From Hydrangea macrophylla (taxonomy: Eukaryota > Streptophyta > Magnoliopsida > Cornales > Hydrangeaceae): a DNA stretch of 64,000 bases. Location of the stretch: contig CM066983.1 of NCBI GenBank assembly GCA_033977485.1, positions 66,512,010-66,576,009 of the forward strand, written 5' to 3'. The translations under genes and the position numbers were made by a program. The notes under the pieces are model-generated. The model made no database searches. It was not told the DNA's origin and saw only the letters and a program-made list of their open reading frames with translations. This document shows, in pieces, positions 43,090 to 55,359 of the stretch (the first letter of the stretch is position 1; each line of letters opens with the position of its first letter).

Positions 43090-44260
43090 GTTATCAACGA
43101 AAGTTATAGGAAGAAACGGAACGGGAATCGGACTCCCGATTATTAAGATACACTAGAAAATAACTTTTCACCTCGTAGACTATGGTTTTTGGGGTTTGGG
43201 GAGTCAAAATGCAAACCGTCGATCTGATATCCAAGATACTTAACTCGAACCTCTGACAAGTGTAAAGAAAATTGCAGAAAGAAACAGAACGGGAATCAGA
43301 CTCCCGGTTATCAAGATACACTACAAAACAACTTCTTCACCTCGAAACTATGAAAAACTAAGTTTTTGGGGTTTGGGGGGTCAAAATGTAAACCGACGAT
43401 CCGGTAACCACAAAACTTGACTCGCACCTCCCACATGTCCATAGAAAGTTGCAGGAAGAAACAGAACAGGAACAGGACTCCCGTTTATCAAGATACAATA
43501 CAAAATAACTTTTTTACCTCGTAAACTCTTAAAAACTAAGTTTTTGGGGTTTGGGGGGTCAAAATGCAAACCGTCGATCCGGTATCCACGAAACTTGACT
43601 CGCACCTCCCACATGTCCATAGAAAGTTACAGGAAAAAACAGAATAGGAACCGGACTCCCGGTTATCAAGATACAATACAAAACAACTTTTTTACCTCGT
43701 AAACTCTTAAAAACTAAGTTTTTGGGGTTTGGGGGGTCAAAATGCAAACCGTCGATCTGGTAACCACGAAACTTGACTCGCGCCACCCACATGTCTATAG
43801 AAAGTTGCAGGAAAAAACAGAACAGGAACCGGAATCCCGGTTATCAAGATACAATACAAAACAACTTTTTTACCTCGTAAACTCTTAAAAACTAAGTTTT
43901 TTGTGGTTTGCGGGGTCAAAATGCAAACCGTCGATCCGGTAACCACGAAACTTGACTCGAACCTCCGACATGTCCATAAAAAGTTACAGGAAAAAACGAA
44001 ACAGGAACCGGACTCCCGGTTATCAAGATACAATACAAAATAACTTTTTTACCTCGTAAACTCTTAAAAACTAAGTTTTTGGGGTTTGGGTGGTCAAAAT
44101 GCAAACCGTCAAGCCGGTAACCACCAAACTTAACTCGTACCTCTCACATATCCATACAAAGTTGCAGGAAGAAACGGAACAGGAATCAGACTCCCGGTTA
44201 TCAAGATACAATACAAAACAGAGCGTTAACCCCAAAACAGAGCGTCAATCCGGTCACCAC
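43090..44260. repeat. 178-bp tandem array, left of the CACTA gene
   Basis: TCAAAATG recurs at 43204, 43381, 43559, 43737, 43916 and 44094, giving a period of 177-179 bp. Each unit has GACTCCCGGTTATCAAGATAC, TTTTTGGGGTTTGGGGGGTC and AAACCGTCGAT blocks. Short frames here are repeat artefacts. Confidence 0.92.
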
Positions 44261-45124
44261 CAAACTTGATTGTGGACTAAAATAGAACTGTTATGATTTC
44301 ACTCAAAGAGCGTTAACCCCAAAATTAACATCACAAAATGGGTTAAGTGTTTATATTTTTAACCAATTTTAAAATTTTCGTCAGTTTTGATTGAAATCAT
44401 AACAATTCTATTTTTGTTCACAATCACAGGGGGGTTAAGTGTCCACTTTTGAAGCATATGGACAGGGGCGTATGTAAAAAATTAATACAGGGGGGGCTTG
44501 ATAGATGTTTGTTCGGGGAAAAAAAAATTTTGGACCTATTTATATATTTTTTGTGTAGATGATATAAATTAATGCAAAAAAAATTAACCCAAAAACAGAG
44601 GAGGGAGGAGGGCTTTTATAATTAGTACAAAAATATAAGAGAATGGGGGATTAGTATGACAATTTTATAATATTAGGGGGGCTAATTGTAATTTTCAGGG
44701 GAGGCTAATGTAAAAAAACTAACAGACTGTTAGGGGAGGGGGCGTTTTGTTACCTAATTACAAACCTTGAGGGAGGTCTGTGTAATTTTTAAAACAATAG
44801 GGAAGGTCCATGTAATTAAGACAAACCTCAGGGGAGGTTTGTGTAATTTATCCTAGATTTTTATATCGATTTCAATAGATGTCAATATGTTTCAATTTAT
44901 GACCAGTGGTACTACATTTTAATTTATGTAAAAGGAAAACATTTAGTATTTACTTAAAAGAAAGAAATAAAAGAAAATGACTTTTTTTAAAGAGTGCATT
45001 TTGCGCACTCCAAAATTGCACACAATTTACCCACTCTTCTTTTTATTGGCTAATGTAGTGGGGTTCAGTACTTTATACTATTAATTAATTCTCATTTAAT
45101 CATGATTCCATTACATTAATCAAT

Positions 45125-45306
45125 GAGTAATGCTAGATGCACTCTTAAATACACAACCAAATGTACAACCCTGTTTAAAAATGTTGGACTTCGTGCTGAA
45201 AAGTTTGCACACCCTATGCACTCCCTTTTTTGTGTACAGACTTTCAACACGAGGTCCAACATTTTAAAATAAAATTGTGCATTTGGGAGTGTATCTAGCA
45301 TTGCTC
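45125..45306. mobile_element. Mutator-type MITE in the CACTA element, 182 bp
   Basis: GAGTAATGCTAGATGCACTC and GGGAGTGTATCTAGCATTGCTC are inverted ends. The 9-bp duplication TTAATCAAT is perfect (45116-45124, 45307-45315). This is the clearest target duplication of the GAGTAATG family in the window. Confidence 0.88.
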
Positions 45307-45355
45307 TTAATCAATAGGACAGGAGAAAAAGTATATATGAATAATTTTAAAGAAA

Positions 45356-45442
45356 TAGATTAGTCACTACATTAATCAATAGATTAGTCAAATAATCCGA
45401 ACACAATAATTGACTAATCTATTGATTAATGTAGTGACTGCT
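45356..45442. repeat. inverted repeat with about 35-bp arms
   Basis: TAGTCACTACATTAATCAAT and ATTGATTAATGTAGTGACT face each other around a loop near AATAATCCGAACACAATAA. The same TAATGTAGTG word also appears at 45052. Confidence 0.75.
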
Positions 45443-46267
45443 CTACTTATTCATACACAAACGGGGACACTTTAAAATTAAATCATGACACATCAGGATA
45501 TTCATACACAAACGGGGACACTACTAGCAAAAGATGATTCAAAACTACTTCAGTATCTCCGCAAAAGAAGTAAGCATAAAACTTCCCAAATTTTTTCCCA
45601 ATTTCCGCCAAATTACTTTCCCTCTCTTTTTGCCCTAAAACTCATTTCATCTCTCTCTCTTCTCAACCTCTCGGTTTCTCTTCTCAACCCATTCACATCA
45701 GGAGGCAGCGACGACAGGTTGAGATCAGGAGCGTGCCATCAGGAGGCAGCGATTCAGCCTCTGAGGAACCTTAGCCCATCTTCTTCAGGTAAAATTTCTC
45801 TTTCTATCTAAGTATTCACGAAATTATTAATATATATATATATGTCATATCGAAGGATTGGAACAAAGTTTGAGTAAGGATAAATTGTAAGTGGACATAT
45901 ACTGTATGTCTGACTCCGTGACAAGTGATTTTTCCTTAAAATACTCATTTCTTTTTTATTCAATTCACTCAGATCAAAACAATATTAGAAAAATCGAATC
46001 ATATACTACTTATTCACAATTCTAGGTTTTGAAGCATGAAAACAGAGAAAATGAGTAATATCAAACAAATCAGAGCTAGTCTAAATCATCCAAAAACTAG
46101 TTTGGTATTGAAGAATTAATTTGAAGAAAGCAATTGAAGCGATTTTTTTTTGTGTTAGTGTGTTACCCCATTCACATCCAAAAACACGATTTTTTTTTTT
46201 TGTTGTGTTAGTGTGTTACCCTAATATCTTACCCCTTTTAAAATAAAACTTTTTTATAGGTTCAACT

Positions 46268-47689
46268 ATGGCACCTGGAACACGACGTCACACTAAATCA
46301 TTGTCACTATTGAGAGATGATCAGCCTAGAGTTTGTGGAGACGGGCCACTAAGGCAATCAGAGTCATCTTCACACCATGATTCCCCTGTCCAGCATCACT
46401 CGGTAGGCGAGGCGAGCGTACCATCTGAGCCTTCCACTCCACATACCCCATCATCTGTTGGTAATGTTTATTATGCTATATATATTATGTTTAGAGATAA
46501 TATAATGTCTTATACATGCTCAAATGTGTTACAGTGATGCTTATTAATATTAATGATTTGTGTTTCTTTTGTTTATTTATTATAGGTTCTAACGTGAGTG
46601 GTCGTGGGCGCACTAGAGGTAAAGGGCTAGATAAGTTGATACGAGCTACTGGCCACAAGCTCGTAGTTAATATAGATCCTATCTTGGGTAGACCAACTGA
46701 CGAAATCCAGTCCGCCAAGCTGTCTAGTGAGATCGGCGTCCTTACTAGGGAGAACATTTCAAAGAAATACAACAAATGGAGTGAAGTGCCTGAAACAGAT
46801 AAGGAGGAGTTGTTCACCCGTTTGAATGTATAATAAATAGTGTGTATTATTAAAGCTTTACATATACATATTTTAGACAATAATAGACTTTTGTATTTCA
46901 TATGTTTGGTTTTCTTAACTTGCAGATGAGGATTGATGTGGATACAACTGCACCTCATGCTAAGCGAACCTGCACTGAGCTTGTAATGGCACGTAGGAGG
47001 AGCAGCAATCACGAGTTGCACAAGTTGTTTCAAAAGTACCCCTCAGTGGATGAGGCACGTGCCCATTGCCCAATTATCTTGAGTCAGGAAGAGTGGGATA
47101 ATAAATGCGACTATTTCTCATCGGAAGCCTTTAAGGTACAATTACAAGTATTTTTTTAAAATTTGAGAACGACATTTAACCTTGTAAACTTACTTCAAAT
47201 TATTTACTCTCGAAGAAACGGTCTGAGACAAATAAGAAGAACAGAGCCTGTCAGACTGTCACCCATTGTATGGGATCACGAGCATTTGTGGCGGGTAAAG
47301 CAAAGAAGGTAAATACAAATATTTATAAGTTTCCAAATTCTATGTAGGATGAAATGGAGGTGAGGTTGAACCAGCCTGTATCTGAGGGAGGGACTCGCCC
47401 GACAGAGGACGAGGTTGCTGATTGTGTGTTGGGGAAGAAGCCAGGTTATGTTAAGGGTCTTGGTCATGGGCCTAAGCCAACGCCGTCACACACATCTCAA
47501 ACAGTATCTAGCGGACCTGATCCAGAGGTGACTTCCTTACGTGGTATTGTTGAGAGCCAGCAAGATACCATAAATCGGATGGCAACAGAACATGAGAGCC
47601 AGCAGGACACCATAAAACGAATGGCAGCAGAACAGGCGGAAATGAAGGAAATGATACAACAACTACTATCATCATCGAAGCAGAATTGA
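46268..47689 (+). CDS. CACTA accessory protein, Transposase_24 (Ptta/En/Spm) type
   Basis: Five coding exons join in frame: 46268-46460, 46586-46827, 46926-47135, 47216-47308 and 47348-47689, 359 residues; all introns are GT-AG. A non-coding leader exon probably ends at 45788 and resumes at 46260. The N-terminal 65 residues are Ser/His/Pro-rich; a basic G-R-G-R-T-R-G-K-G patch follows. The centre carries the plant Ptta/En/Spm family pattern: R-x-D-V, then E-E-W-D, then S-E-T-N-K-K-N-R-A, then T-H-C-M-G-S-R-A-F. The C-terminus has a repeated E-S-Q-Q-D-T-I-x-R-M-A coiled coil, likely for dimerisation. By analogy with TNPA it would bind the subterminal repeats. No stop or frameshift, so it may still be expressed. 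DNA binding and partner choice are inference. Confidence 0.82.
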
Positions 47690-47789
47690 TGGTAAGTTTA
47701 TTTAAGTTTAAAATGTAATCTTTGATTATTTTACTAAAGATAGTTATACGAAGAAATCGAAACAAATACCATCAAATACTAGTCTAATA

Positions 47790-48900
47790 CTTGAGAGAAT
47801 GACGCAAAAATGTAATTTGAAATCTTGACTCTTTCAATAAAAAGGGCATAAGGGGTGTTGGGGATCAAAATCGTCCAATAATGGTCCGAATGGACCGGGA
47901 CCACTTCGAGCACCTTAATTGTGCCCAAACAAAATTGTAGGAAGAAATGGAATTGAAATCGAGTCCCGGTTAGGAAGAATGACGCAAAGAAGCATTTTGA
48001 AACCTTAACTCTTCCAATAAAGGGCATACGGGGTGTTGGGGGTCAAAATCGTCTAATAATGGTCCGAATGGACCAAGACCACTTTGAGCACCTCAATTGT
48101 GTCTAAAAAATTTGTAGGAAGAAACGAAATTGAAAATCGAGTCCCGGTTAGGGAGAGTGATGCAAAAAATATTTTGAAACCTTAACTCTTTCAATGAAGC
48201 GCATATGGGGTGTTGGGGGTCAAAATCGTACAATAGTGGTTCAAATGGACCGGAACCACTTCGAGCACCTCAATTGTGCCTAAACAAAGTTGTAGGAAGA
48301 AACAGAATTGAAAACCGAGTCCTGGTTAGGGAGAATGACGCAAAGAAGCATTTTAGAACCTTAACTCTTTCAATAAAGGGCATACGAGGTGTTGGGGGTC
48401 AAAAGCATCCAATAACGGTCTGAATGGACCAAGAACACTTCGAGCATCTCAATTGTGCCTAAACAAAGTTGTAGGAAGAAACAGAATTAAAAACCGAGTC
48501 TCGGTTAGGGAGAATGACGTAGAAATGCATTTTGAAACCTCAACTATTTCATTAAAGGGCATACGGGGTGTTGGAGTTCAAAATTGTTCAATAATGGTTT
48601 GAATGGACCAAGATCACTTCGAGCACCTCAATTGTGCCTAAAGAAAGTTGTAAGAAGAAACGGAATTGAAAATCGAGTCCTGGTTAGGGAGAATGACGCA
48701 AAAATGCATTTTGAAACCTCAACTATTTCATTAAAGGGCATACGGGGGTTTTGGGGGTCAAAATTGTCCAATAATGGTTCGAATGGACCGGGAGCACTTC
48801 GAAAAACTCACTTGTGCTTGAAAAAACTTGTAGGAAGAAACGGAATTGAAAACCGAGTCCCGGTTAGGGAGTGACACAAAAATGCATTTTGAAATCTAAA
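47790..48900. repeat. 178-bp tandem array, right of the CACTA gene
   Basis: TCAAAA recurs at 47865, 48043, 48220, 48399, 48578 and 48758, giving periods of 177-180 bp. Units share with the left array GTAGGAAGAAACGGAA, GTCCCGGTTA, and GGGGTGTTGGGGGTCAAAAT in the same order and orientation, but the remainder is different. Confidence 0.92.
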
Positions 48901-49284
48901 TCCTTTCTTTAACGAATTGTTGCACACTTTTTTTTTTTACTTATACTTTATTTAAAATTGATTTGTATATTTTTGTATTGCAGATTTACGGGCATCTGGA
49001 GTGCGTGAATGAAAACTATGCATGATTTTGATCTCATTTTCTAGAGCAATTTACATTGATGTTTGGAGATACTATATTGTTTTGGAATTTGTGTTTTCTA
49101 TATGGCTTTTGGATGTTTGGAGATACTATTTTGCTTTGTTTTGTTGGATTGAGTAGGTAATTTATTAATGAATGAAACCTTTTTTGGTGAATATGTATGT
49201 TGTGGATGTTTTAGATTATTCGTTAGCAGGTGGACCCAAAAAAAATATTGTGTGAATAAAATATATATTAAAAAAATAGAAATA

Positions 49285-50035
49285 CTTTTAGCGACGAAAT
49301 TGTTCGTCACTAATAGTCAAATTGTATTTTTTAGTTTTATCTTTAGCGACGAAAATTTTGTCACTAATTAAACCTTTTTACCGACGAAACTTATTTCGTC
49401 ACTAATGATTACTTTTTAATGACGAAATATTTCGTTGGGAATAGAGATCTTTTGCCGATGAAACTTAATTCGTTGGTAATAGTAGGACTTTTCGTGACGA
49501 AATTTGGTTCGTTGGGAAAAATGTACTTTTCCCGACGAAAAATTTTGTCACCAAATGGTATTTTTAGCGACGAAATGTCGTCGCTAATAGTAGGACTCTT
49601 TCGTGACGAAATTTGGTTCGTTGGAAAAAATGTACTTTTCCCGACGAAATATTTTGTCACTAAAGGGTATTTTTAGCGACGAAATTTCATCGCTAATTGT
49701 AGGACTCTTTTGTGGCAAAATTTGGTTCGTTGGAAAAAATACACTTTTCGTGACGAAATATTCGTCACTAAAGGGTACTTTTAGCGACGAAATTTCGTCG
49801 CTAATAGTAGGACTCTTTCGTGATGAAATTTTGTTTGTTGGGAAAAATACACTTTTCGCGACGAAAAATTTCGTCGCTAAATGATACTCTTTGGTGACGA
49901 AATGTGATTTCGTCGCGAAAGACCTTTTGCGTCGAGGAATTAGCGACGAACGCGCGACGAAATTTTTTTCGTCACTAAAGAGCTTTAGTGACGAAAATTA
50001 GACCTTTAGCGACGAAAATTTTCATCACTAATAGT
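49285..50035. repeat. right subterminal repeat region of the CACTA element
   Basis: Units of about 120 bp contain AGCGACGAAATTTCGTCGCTAA, GTAGGACTCTTTCGTGACG and TTTGGTTCGTTGGAAAAA. Orientation of TAGTGACGAAA words is inverted relative to the left end, as expected for CACTA subterminal regions. Confidence 0.82.
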
Positions 50036-51512
50036 CAATTTTCTTGTAGTGTAAAACATCTACAACAAAACATATACAAGTATGGTTCCCCGGCGTTCCT
50101 CAACGGCCTCACTCCTCACGATTCTTCTTGTCTTTCTTCTTACCTGCAATGGAATACATCTCCACTGCTCAGCTATATGCTGAGCGTACAATTCTAAAAG
50201 TATGCATATATGACAATTCATGGTTTAAGCATCTAAAACACATAGAAATAGTCTCTAGGGTGAGTGGTACGCATTCATCCGGTCGATGCCGTAGGAGGCC
50301 CACCTCTCCCACGCATCTCGTACACTGGTTGGGCCTTCCTCCATACCAGGTAACGTGTACTGGTTGGGCCCACCTCCAATCCAGACACAACCACAATTCC
50401 AATTCCATTTCAATCACAATCACAATCCTCAAGGTTCGAGGAGCTTACCCCGGATGAATTTGCACCAAACTCCCCTTTGACCCAAGTAGACACATAACAT
50501 GCTCACATAAACAGTTATACGTGCTTTTTACGTAATTTCACATGCATAATTAACGGGCCTAACTAATACATGAATTTTGCCCGGTTCCAAGAATATCAAA
50601 AAAATGATGTTCAAAACATGAAAATCCATATATTTCATAGATCTAGAATTCATACCTCGTGCGAATCTCTTCAAACTTTGAAGGATCGTCTAGGGGGCTA
50701 ATTAATCGTCGGATTTCAAATTATACGCGATTCCTACGAGTTTTACCTGATTTTTTCCAAAAGTCTAAAATTAATATTTTTACAAAAAGTTGCCAAACAT
50801 GGCCTAAGTAGTATCAAAACGTAGATCTCACCTCCACGAGTTCAAATCTTGAATCTGGAGAAAAACTGACGAACGGAAGGTCGTCGATCGGCGTCGCAAA
50901 GCCCGTTGACTCAATCTCCCTTTCTCTCTCCTCTATCAAGATATTTAGAAGGATTTGGATGAGATTTCAATCTCATCCTCATCTATATATAGGCAACCAT
51001 TCTAGAAATTACGTTTACCTCCCCGCAAGTTTCTCAAACTTCTCATTACCCCATGAAACGTCGCACACGTTCATTTTATGCCTTTACGAGTGAAAACTAA
51101 AATTTTCAAAAGTCTACGACTAAGTTTCGTTTGGGTCCAAAATCATGTCCGAAAACTAAATTCTGTGGAATCTCTACACAACCTACATTTTTAATTAACG
51201 TATCACTCACGTTCTCACCACAGTTCTCAAAATGATATAACAATATCAAAGATTACCACAACTTACCAACACAGGTAAAAATTACTATTCATAGCAATAC
51301 CAGATAAAGTCAAATAACATTTAAATCATATAAATGTCATTTAGTCATGCCAATGCAACAGGTGTTATCAAGTCCTCGTGTCTCCACTAGACACCTCACC
51401 GTTGACTCACGTCAACTCAACTCAAAGCAATTATTAATAACATTAATAATTTCAAATCTCAATTTGTGCATGTTTTAAAACCATGAAATTCTGGAATGGG
51501 TGTGACAGTATT

Positions 51513-52943
51513 CCTGTCTCTTTTTCCCCTTATATGTATCTTAATTATTACCGTGTTAGTGCCAGAGACCCAAAAAATCTGTTCTAATTTTGAGTTCCAT
51601 ATGTATTGGCATGCTGTACAACCAATCACAATGAGCAGAAAATTGGGTCTTTATTGTGCTGCTCAATATTGGGTTTCTCAAAAAAAAAAAAAAAATAGGC
51701 AAGCACGCCCATTGGAACTATTAGGAGTTTAGAAACCTGATATGTATTGTGTTGTAAAAGGCCCCACCCCAAATGAACAAATTCAGAAATCATTCTTTTG
51801 CTTTCTTTTTTTCCTTTATTTTTTTGCCTTGCAGCTGAACAATAACAACAGTCCCTAATCAACTCTATTACTTCATGTTGTAGGATTGACTCGAAAAATG
51901 GCTCACTCAACTCTTTAGGATGTGGTAGTCCTTAATAAAAAAAAATCAATAAATAAAAACTCTCATTTGTTGTTGTTGCTGCTTTATTAATGAGTGTTGC
52001 TACTTTCCTTCCATCGTTGCATAAAAGTGAGTTTTATTTTTTTGGCCACCCTTTTATACCATGAAATTTTTAGCCTTTGAATATAGACACATCTCTAGAT
52101 TAATTGCGGAAGCAAGTAAAATCTTCTTTACAGATCTTAATTGCCTAATGTTTGTTCTAATCAAATATTTATCTTTTACATTTTTCTTTTGTGTTTCAAG
52201 AGGGTCCCCAAAAAAAATGACTACATACTCGGTCATGATCTTAAGATATTTTATAGTAACCCATCTCGAATGTCACTGGCTTAACACAATGACAGAAAAT
52301 CCAAATTAACTCCTGCTTGCTCCAATTATAAATAAATCTTGTTGAAACAAAAAAAAATAATAATGTGTTATTTTTCATTATTTTCTTACTTTGATGCATC
52401 ACTTATTAATGCTTAAGAACAAGAATTGGTGAATTTATTCTGAAAAATTACAGTGCTTGCTGCTATTTACTTTTATATATATATATATATATAGTAGAAA
52501 AATAATATTTGATGTCTCTAGGACAATGTGAAAGTATTAATTAATGGATGACAACTCAAGCAAAAAGTGAGGGCACCGTACTCATTTTTTTTTTTCATAT
52601 GAATTTATTTACCGTGTAAGATGTTTTATTTTTGTTGTATTGTAAGCACAATTTATTGCAATTTGAAGCTTTTATGGAAGTAGAGTTGACTAATGGCCAC
52701 ACATGTATGGTTTGAAGTGTTTGGTAGTGACTTTAACCACGGGTAATATCTAGTATACTGTATACACATAAGACAAAGCTGCAGGGAAGAAAACTTTTCT
52801 TCCTAATAACTCATAACATTTAAACTACAAGTTGTCACTGACTCCTACACTAGCTACTTCGTGGTCACCACATAGCAACCAAACAGGACCTTCACTTCAA
52901 ATTACGATTTCAACCCTATGGAAATTAGAATTAACATTGCTGT
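51513..52943. other. no gene seen; 3' flank of the HIPP gene
   Basis: AT-rich intergenic DNA with a TA microsatellite at about 52475-52493. Nothing translates convincingly. Confidence 0.5.
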
Positions 52944-55320
52944 TCACATGATGGAACATGCATTTGGATTTTCGTCGCTAAAAAGTGAAGTTAGTCTCTC
53001 GGCTGGTGCATTAGGGCTAGGAAGTGCTTGAGCAACGTTTTTCACATAACCCGCCGGTGCTTTCTTGTCATAGGCTTGAGGAACATAAGGATAGGACACC
53101 AAGTTGTATGGGATATAAGGCCATAAGTCAGCTCTCTTTCCTGTGCTTCTCACCTTTTTTAAGACCTTGTTTGGCTCAACATAACCACTAACAGTTACCC
53201 GGCTTTGTTTTCGGTCTACCACAACTGACTTTGCACCTATATAACAAGAGAAAATATATAAAAGATTCAATTTGTACATGTGTATATATGCATGTATATA
53301 CGTATGTATACGAAATGCTTACTAGCTACATCTTTATAGTACACATTTTTAAGTGGACAAAAAAGATCATGCCACTTGTAATAAAAAATTGTAGAAAAAT
53401 TGCAAGCCCACCTTATTAAAGTGATGGTGGTTTAGACTTAGTTTGGCCTCTATTTTGATATTTATCATTTTTAAAAGCATAATTTTATATTAATTTATTT
53501 GATAACTAGTTTATGAGCTTTGTAAAAATTGAACTTATGACTTTTTTGGGTGTGCTTTTAAAAGCTTAAGATTGCTTTTTGGTTTCGTGATGTCTTTTTA
53601 AAGAGTAGTGTGTCACTTGTATAAAATTATCAAACAATTTAGTAATAAATTTCATAAGCTCCTTTTAAAAAGTCACGTTAAACCCAAACTAAGCCTTAGT
53701 AATTTTGCAAAGGAATTACCTAAAGTAAATTATTTTGATGTCCGCATTGAAAATTTATTTTTGTGCTTCTATTTTAATGAGTTGAAAAAGAACTTTTCGT
53801 ATTTATTTTACATTTGAACACAATATGTTGCTCTACGACCTTTACAATAGTAGCTCCCTATATACTTTAAGTGTTTATATTGGAAAATGTTACTACTAAA
53901 TATCTGAAACTACACATGCAGCCATGCTTAAAAAAAAGAGTACATGTCATTGAAATAAAGATATTAATAGTGTGTTTGATAACCCAATTAAATGCTGAAA
54001 TGAAAATTTCACAACTTATTTTTATTTAGTGCATTTAATAATATACCACTTAATTGAATAGTAACAAAAAATCCATTGAAAATAATTTTTAAAATTCTAC
54101 TAAAAAGAACCACTAAATGCAGTATATTTCAGTACTTAGAATACTATTATCAGTATTACAAATCCAATCGCTTAAATTTTCAGTACTTAATTTTCAATTT
54201 TATCAAACGGAACTAAGATAATAAATTTACATACTCTGTAGAATATATTAATACAGTGCCCTCTTTGTTAATTTTTTAAAACACTCTTATTTTAATGAAC
54301 TACCAAAGACTTTTATTATACATTTAAAGTTGAACACAATACTGTGTAGTCTGTGTATAAAGAAAGATTAATTCACACAGTGGTTGATATTTAGTAGGCC
54401 AATATGTATTTATCATGTAAATTGACTGAATATAGAAGTTGGTTAATGACTTGAAAGCAAAGGGTCTGTATGGTTTGTTGTGTGTTTGGGCTGCATTTAT
54501 TATACTAATGTGAAAGCTGCCACAAGTTGATAACAAAACATGTGTGTTTCTATGTATGCCAAACACAAATTGAAAAATCTAGGGGAGAAATTTTTATTAG
54601 CTATTCTTTTGCTATTTCGTTTCAAACACTTTTGTCTCATGTGACAAATGTTCATTTTGGGGGCATGAGACAACCACAAACTTAATTGGGAGCAGCAAAA
54701 CCATAGCTGGATATAGCCATTTCCTTGAAAACATAGAAAACAGAATATACATTCTTATACACATCATATATTGGAATGGGAATCCGGACTATATATGTAA
54801 TTTGATTTATATATATATATATATATATATCTATAAAAAAAGAACTTTATGGGAAAATCAAGGAAAGATTAGAAAAAGAGATACAAAATCTTATGAAAGT
54901 AGGGTTCAGAGTAACCTTTTTCATGAATTGTCATAACTATCTCATAGGCCTTGGCTGTATGTGTTAGTCTGTCTTATATGTATTTGGCAAAACATTTTCT
55001 CTCTCTCTCATCAAAAGTTTCTCAAGGAAATTTCATTGGCTATAAAGATAAAGGGAGAAAAAATTTTTAAAAAAAAAAATTTTAAATGAAAGATGAAAAA
55101 CGACGCTGTTTTTTGAGTCCATAAATAATGTATGGAACAATTATATTGTTTGACAAATAAAATTTTGCACGCAAAAAAGTGCAAGTCAATTTCAAAAAAT
55201 TGTGAACTTTTGTGACTCAATCGCAAAAGTGAAGTTGTGCCAAATATCGTTTCATATCGATGGTGTTTTCTCAGTATAGCATACTAATATATATAAGGAT
55301 GATGTTAATAAAGGAAAATG

Positions 55321-55359
<39 letters not shown>

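Larger units (their letters stand above)
42034..50051 (+). mobile_element. CACTA (En/Spm) transposon, 8018 bp, without TNP2-type transposase
   Basis: Ends CACTACAACAAATCTGACC and CAATTTTCTTGTAGTG form the terminal inverted repeat; TAA is duplicated on both sides (42031-42033, 50052-50054). Order: left subterminal repeats (to about 43075), 178-bp array (43090-44260), nested MITE (45125), a spliced gene (46268-47689), second 178-bp array (47790-48900), right subterminal repeats (49285-50035). I see nothing like the large DDE/D transposase (TNPD/TNP2), so mobility would need one in trans. Confidence 0.92.
41334..51507 (-). mobile_element. Tekay-type solo LTR split by a CACTA transposon
   Basis: Plus-strand ends TGTCACGACTC and GGTGTGACA, flanked by GTATT on both sides (41329-41333, 51508-51512). 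Removing 42034-50051 and one TAA gives an LTR of about 2.15 kb, matching the other Tekay-type LTRs. Conserved landmarks are ACGCCACCAAGGC near the start, GCTCAGCTATATGCTGAGC at 50166, the splice-donor-like site near 50830 and the TATA box near 50987. Confidence 0.9.

Noticed and set aside
43094..44104. Series of similar minus-strand frames with repeated peptides
   Set aside because: They are translations of the 178-bp tandem array; frames shift with unit length and have no domain.
46491..47033. 180-residue frame on the minus strand
   Set aside because: It is antisense to exons and an intron of the CACTA gene, which has coherent splice sites and family motifs.
43090..48900. Centromeric satellite
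   Set aside because: Period fits, but only about six units occur on each side and they lie within a dated CACTA insertion.
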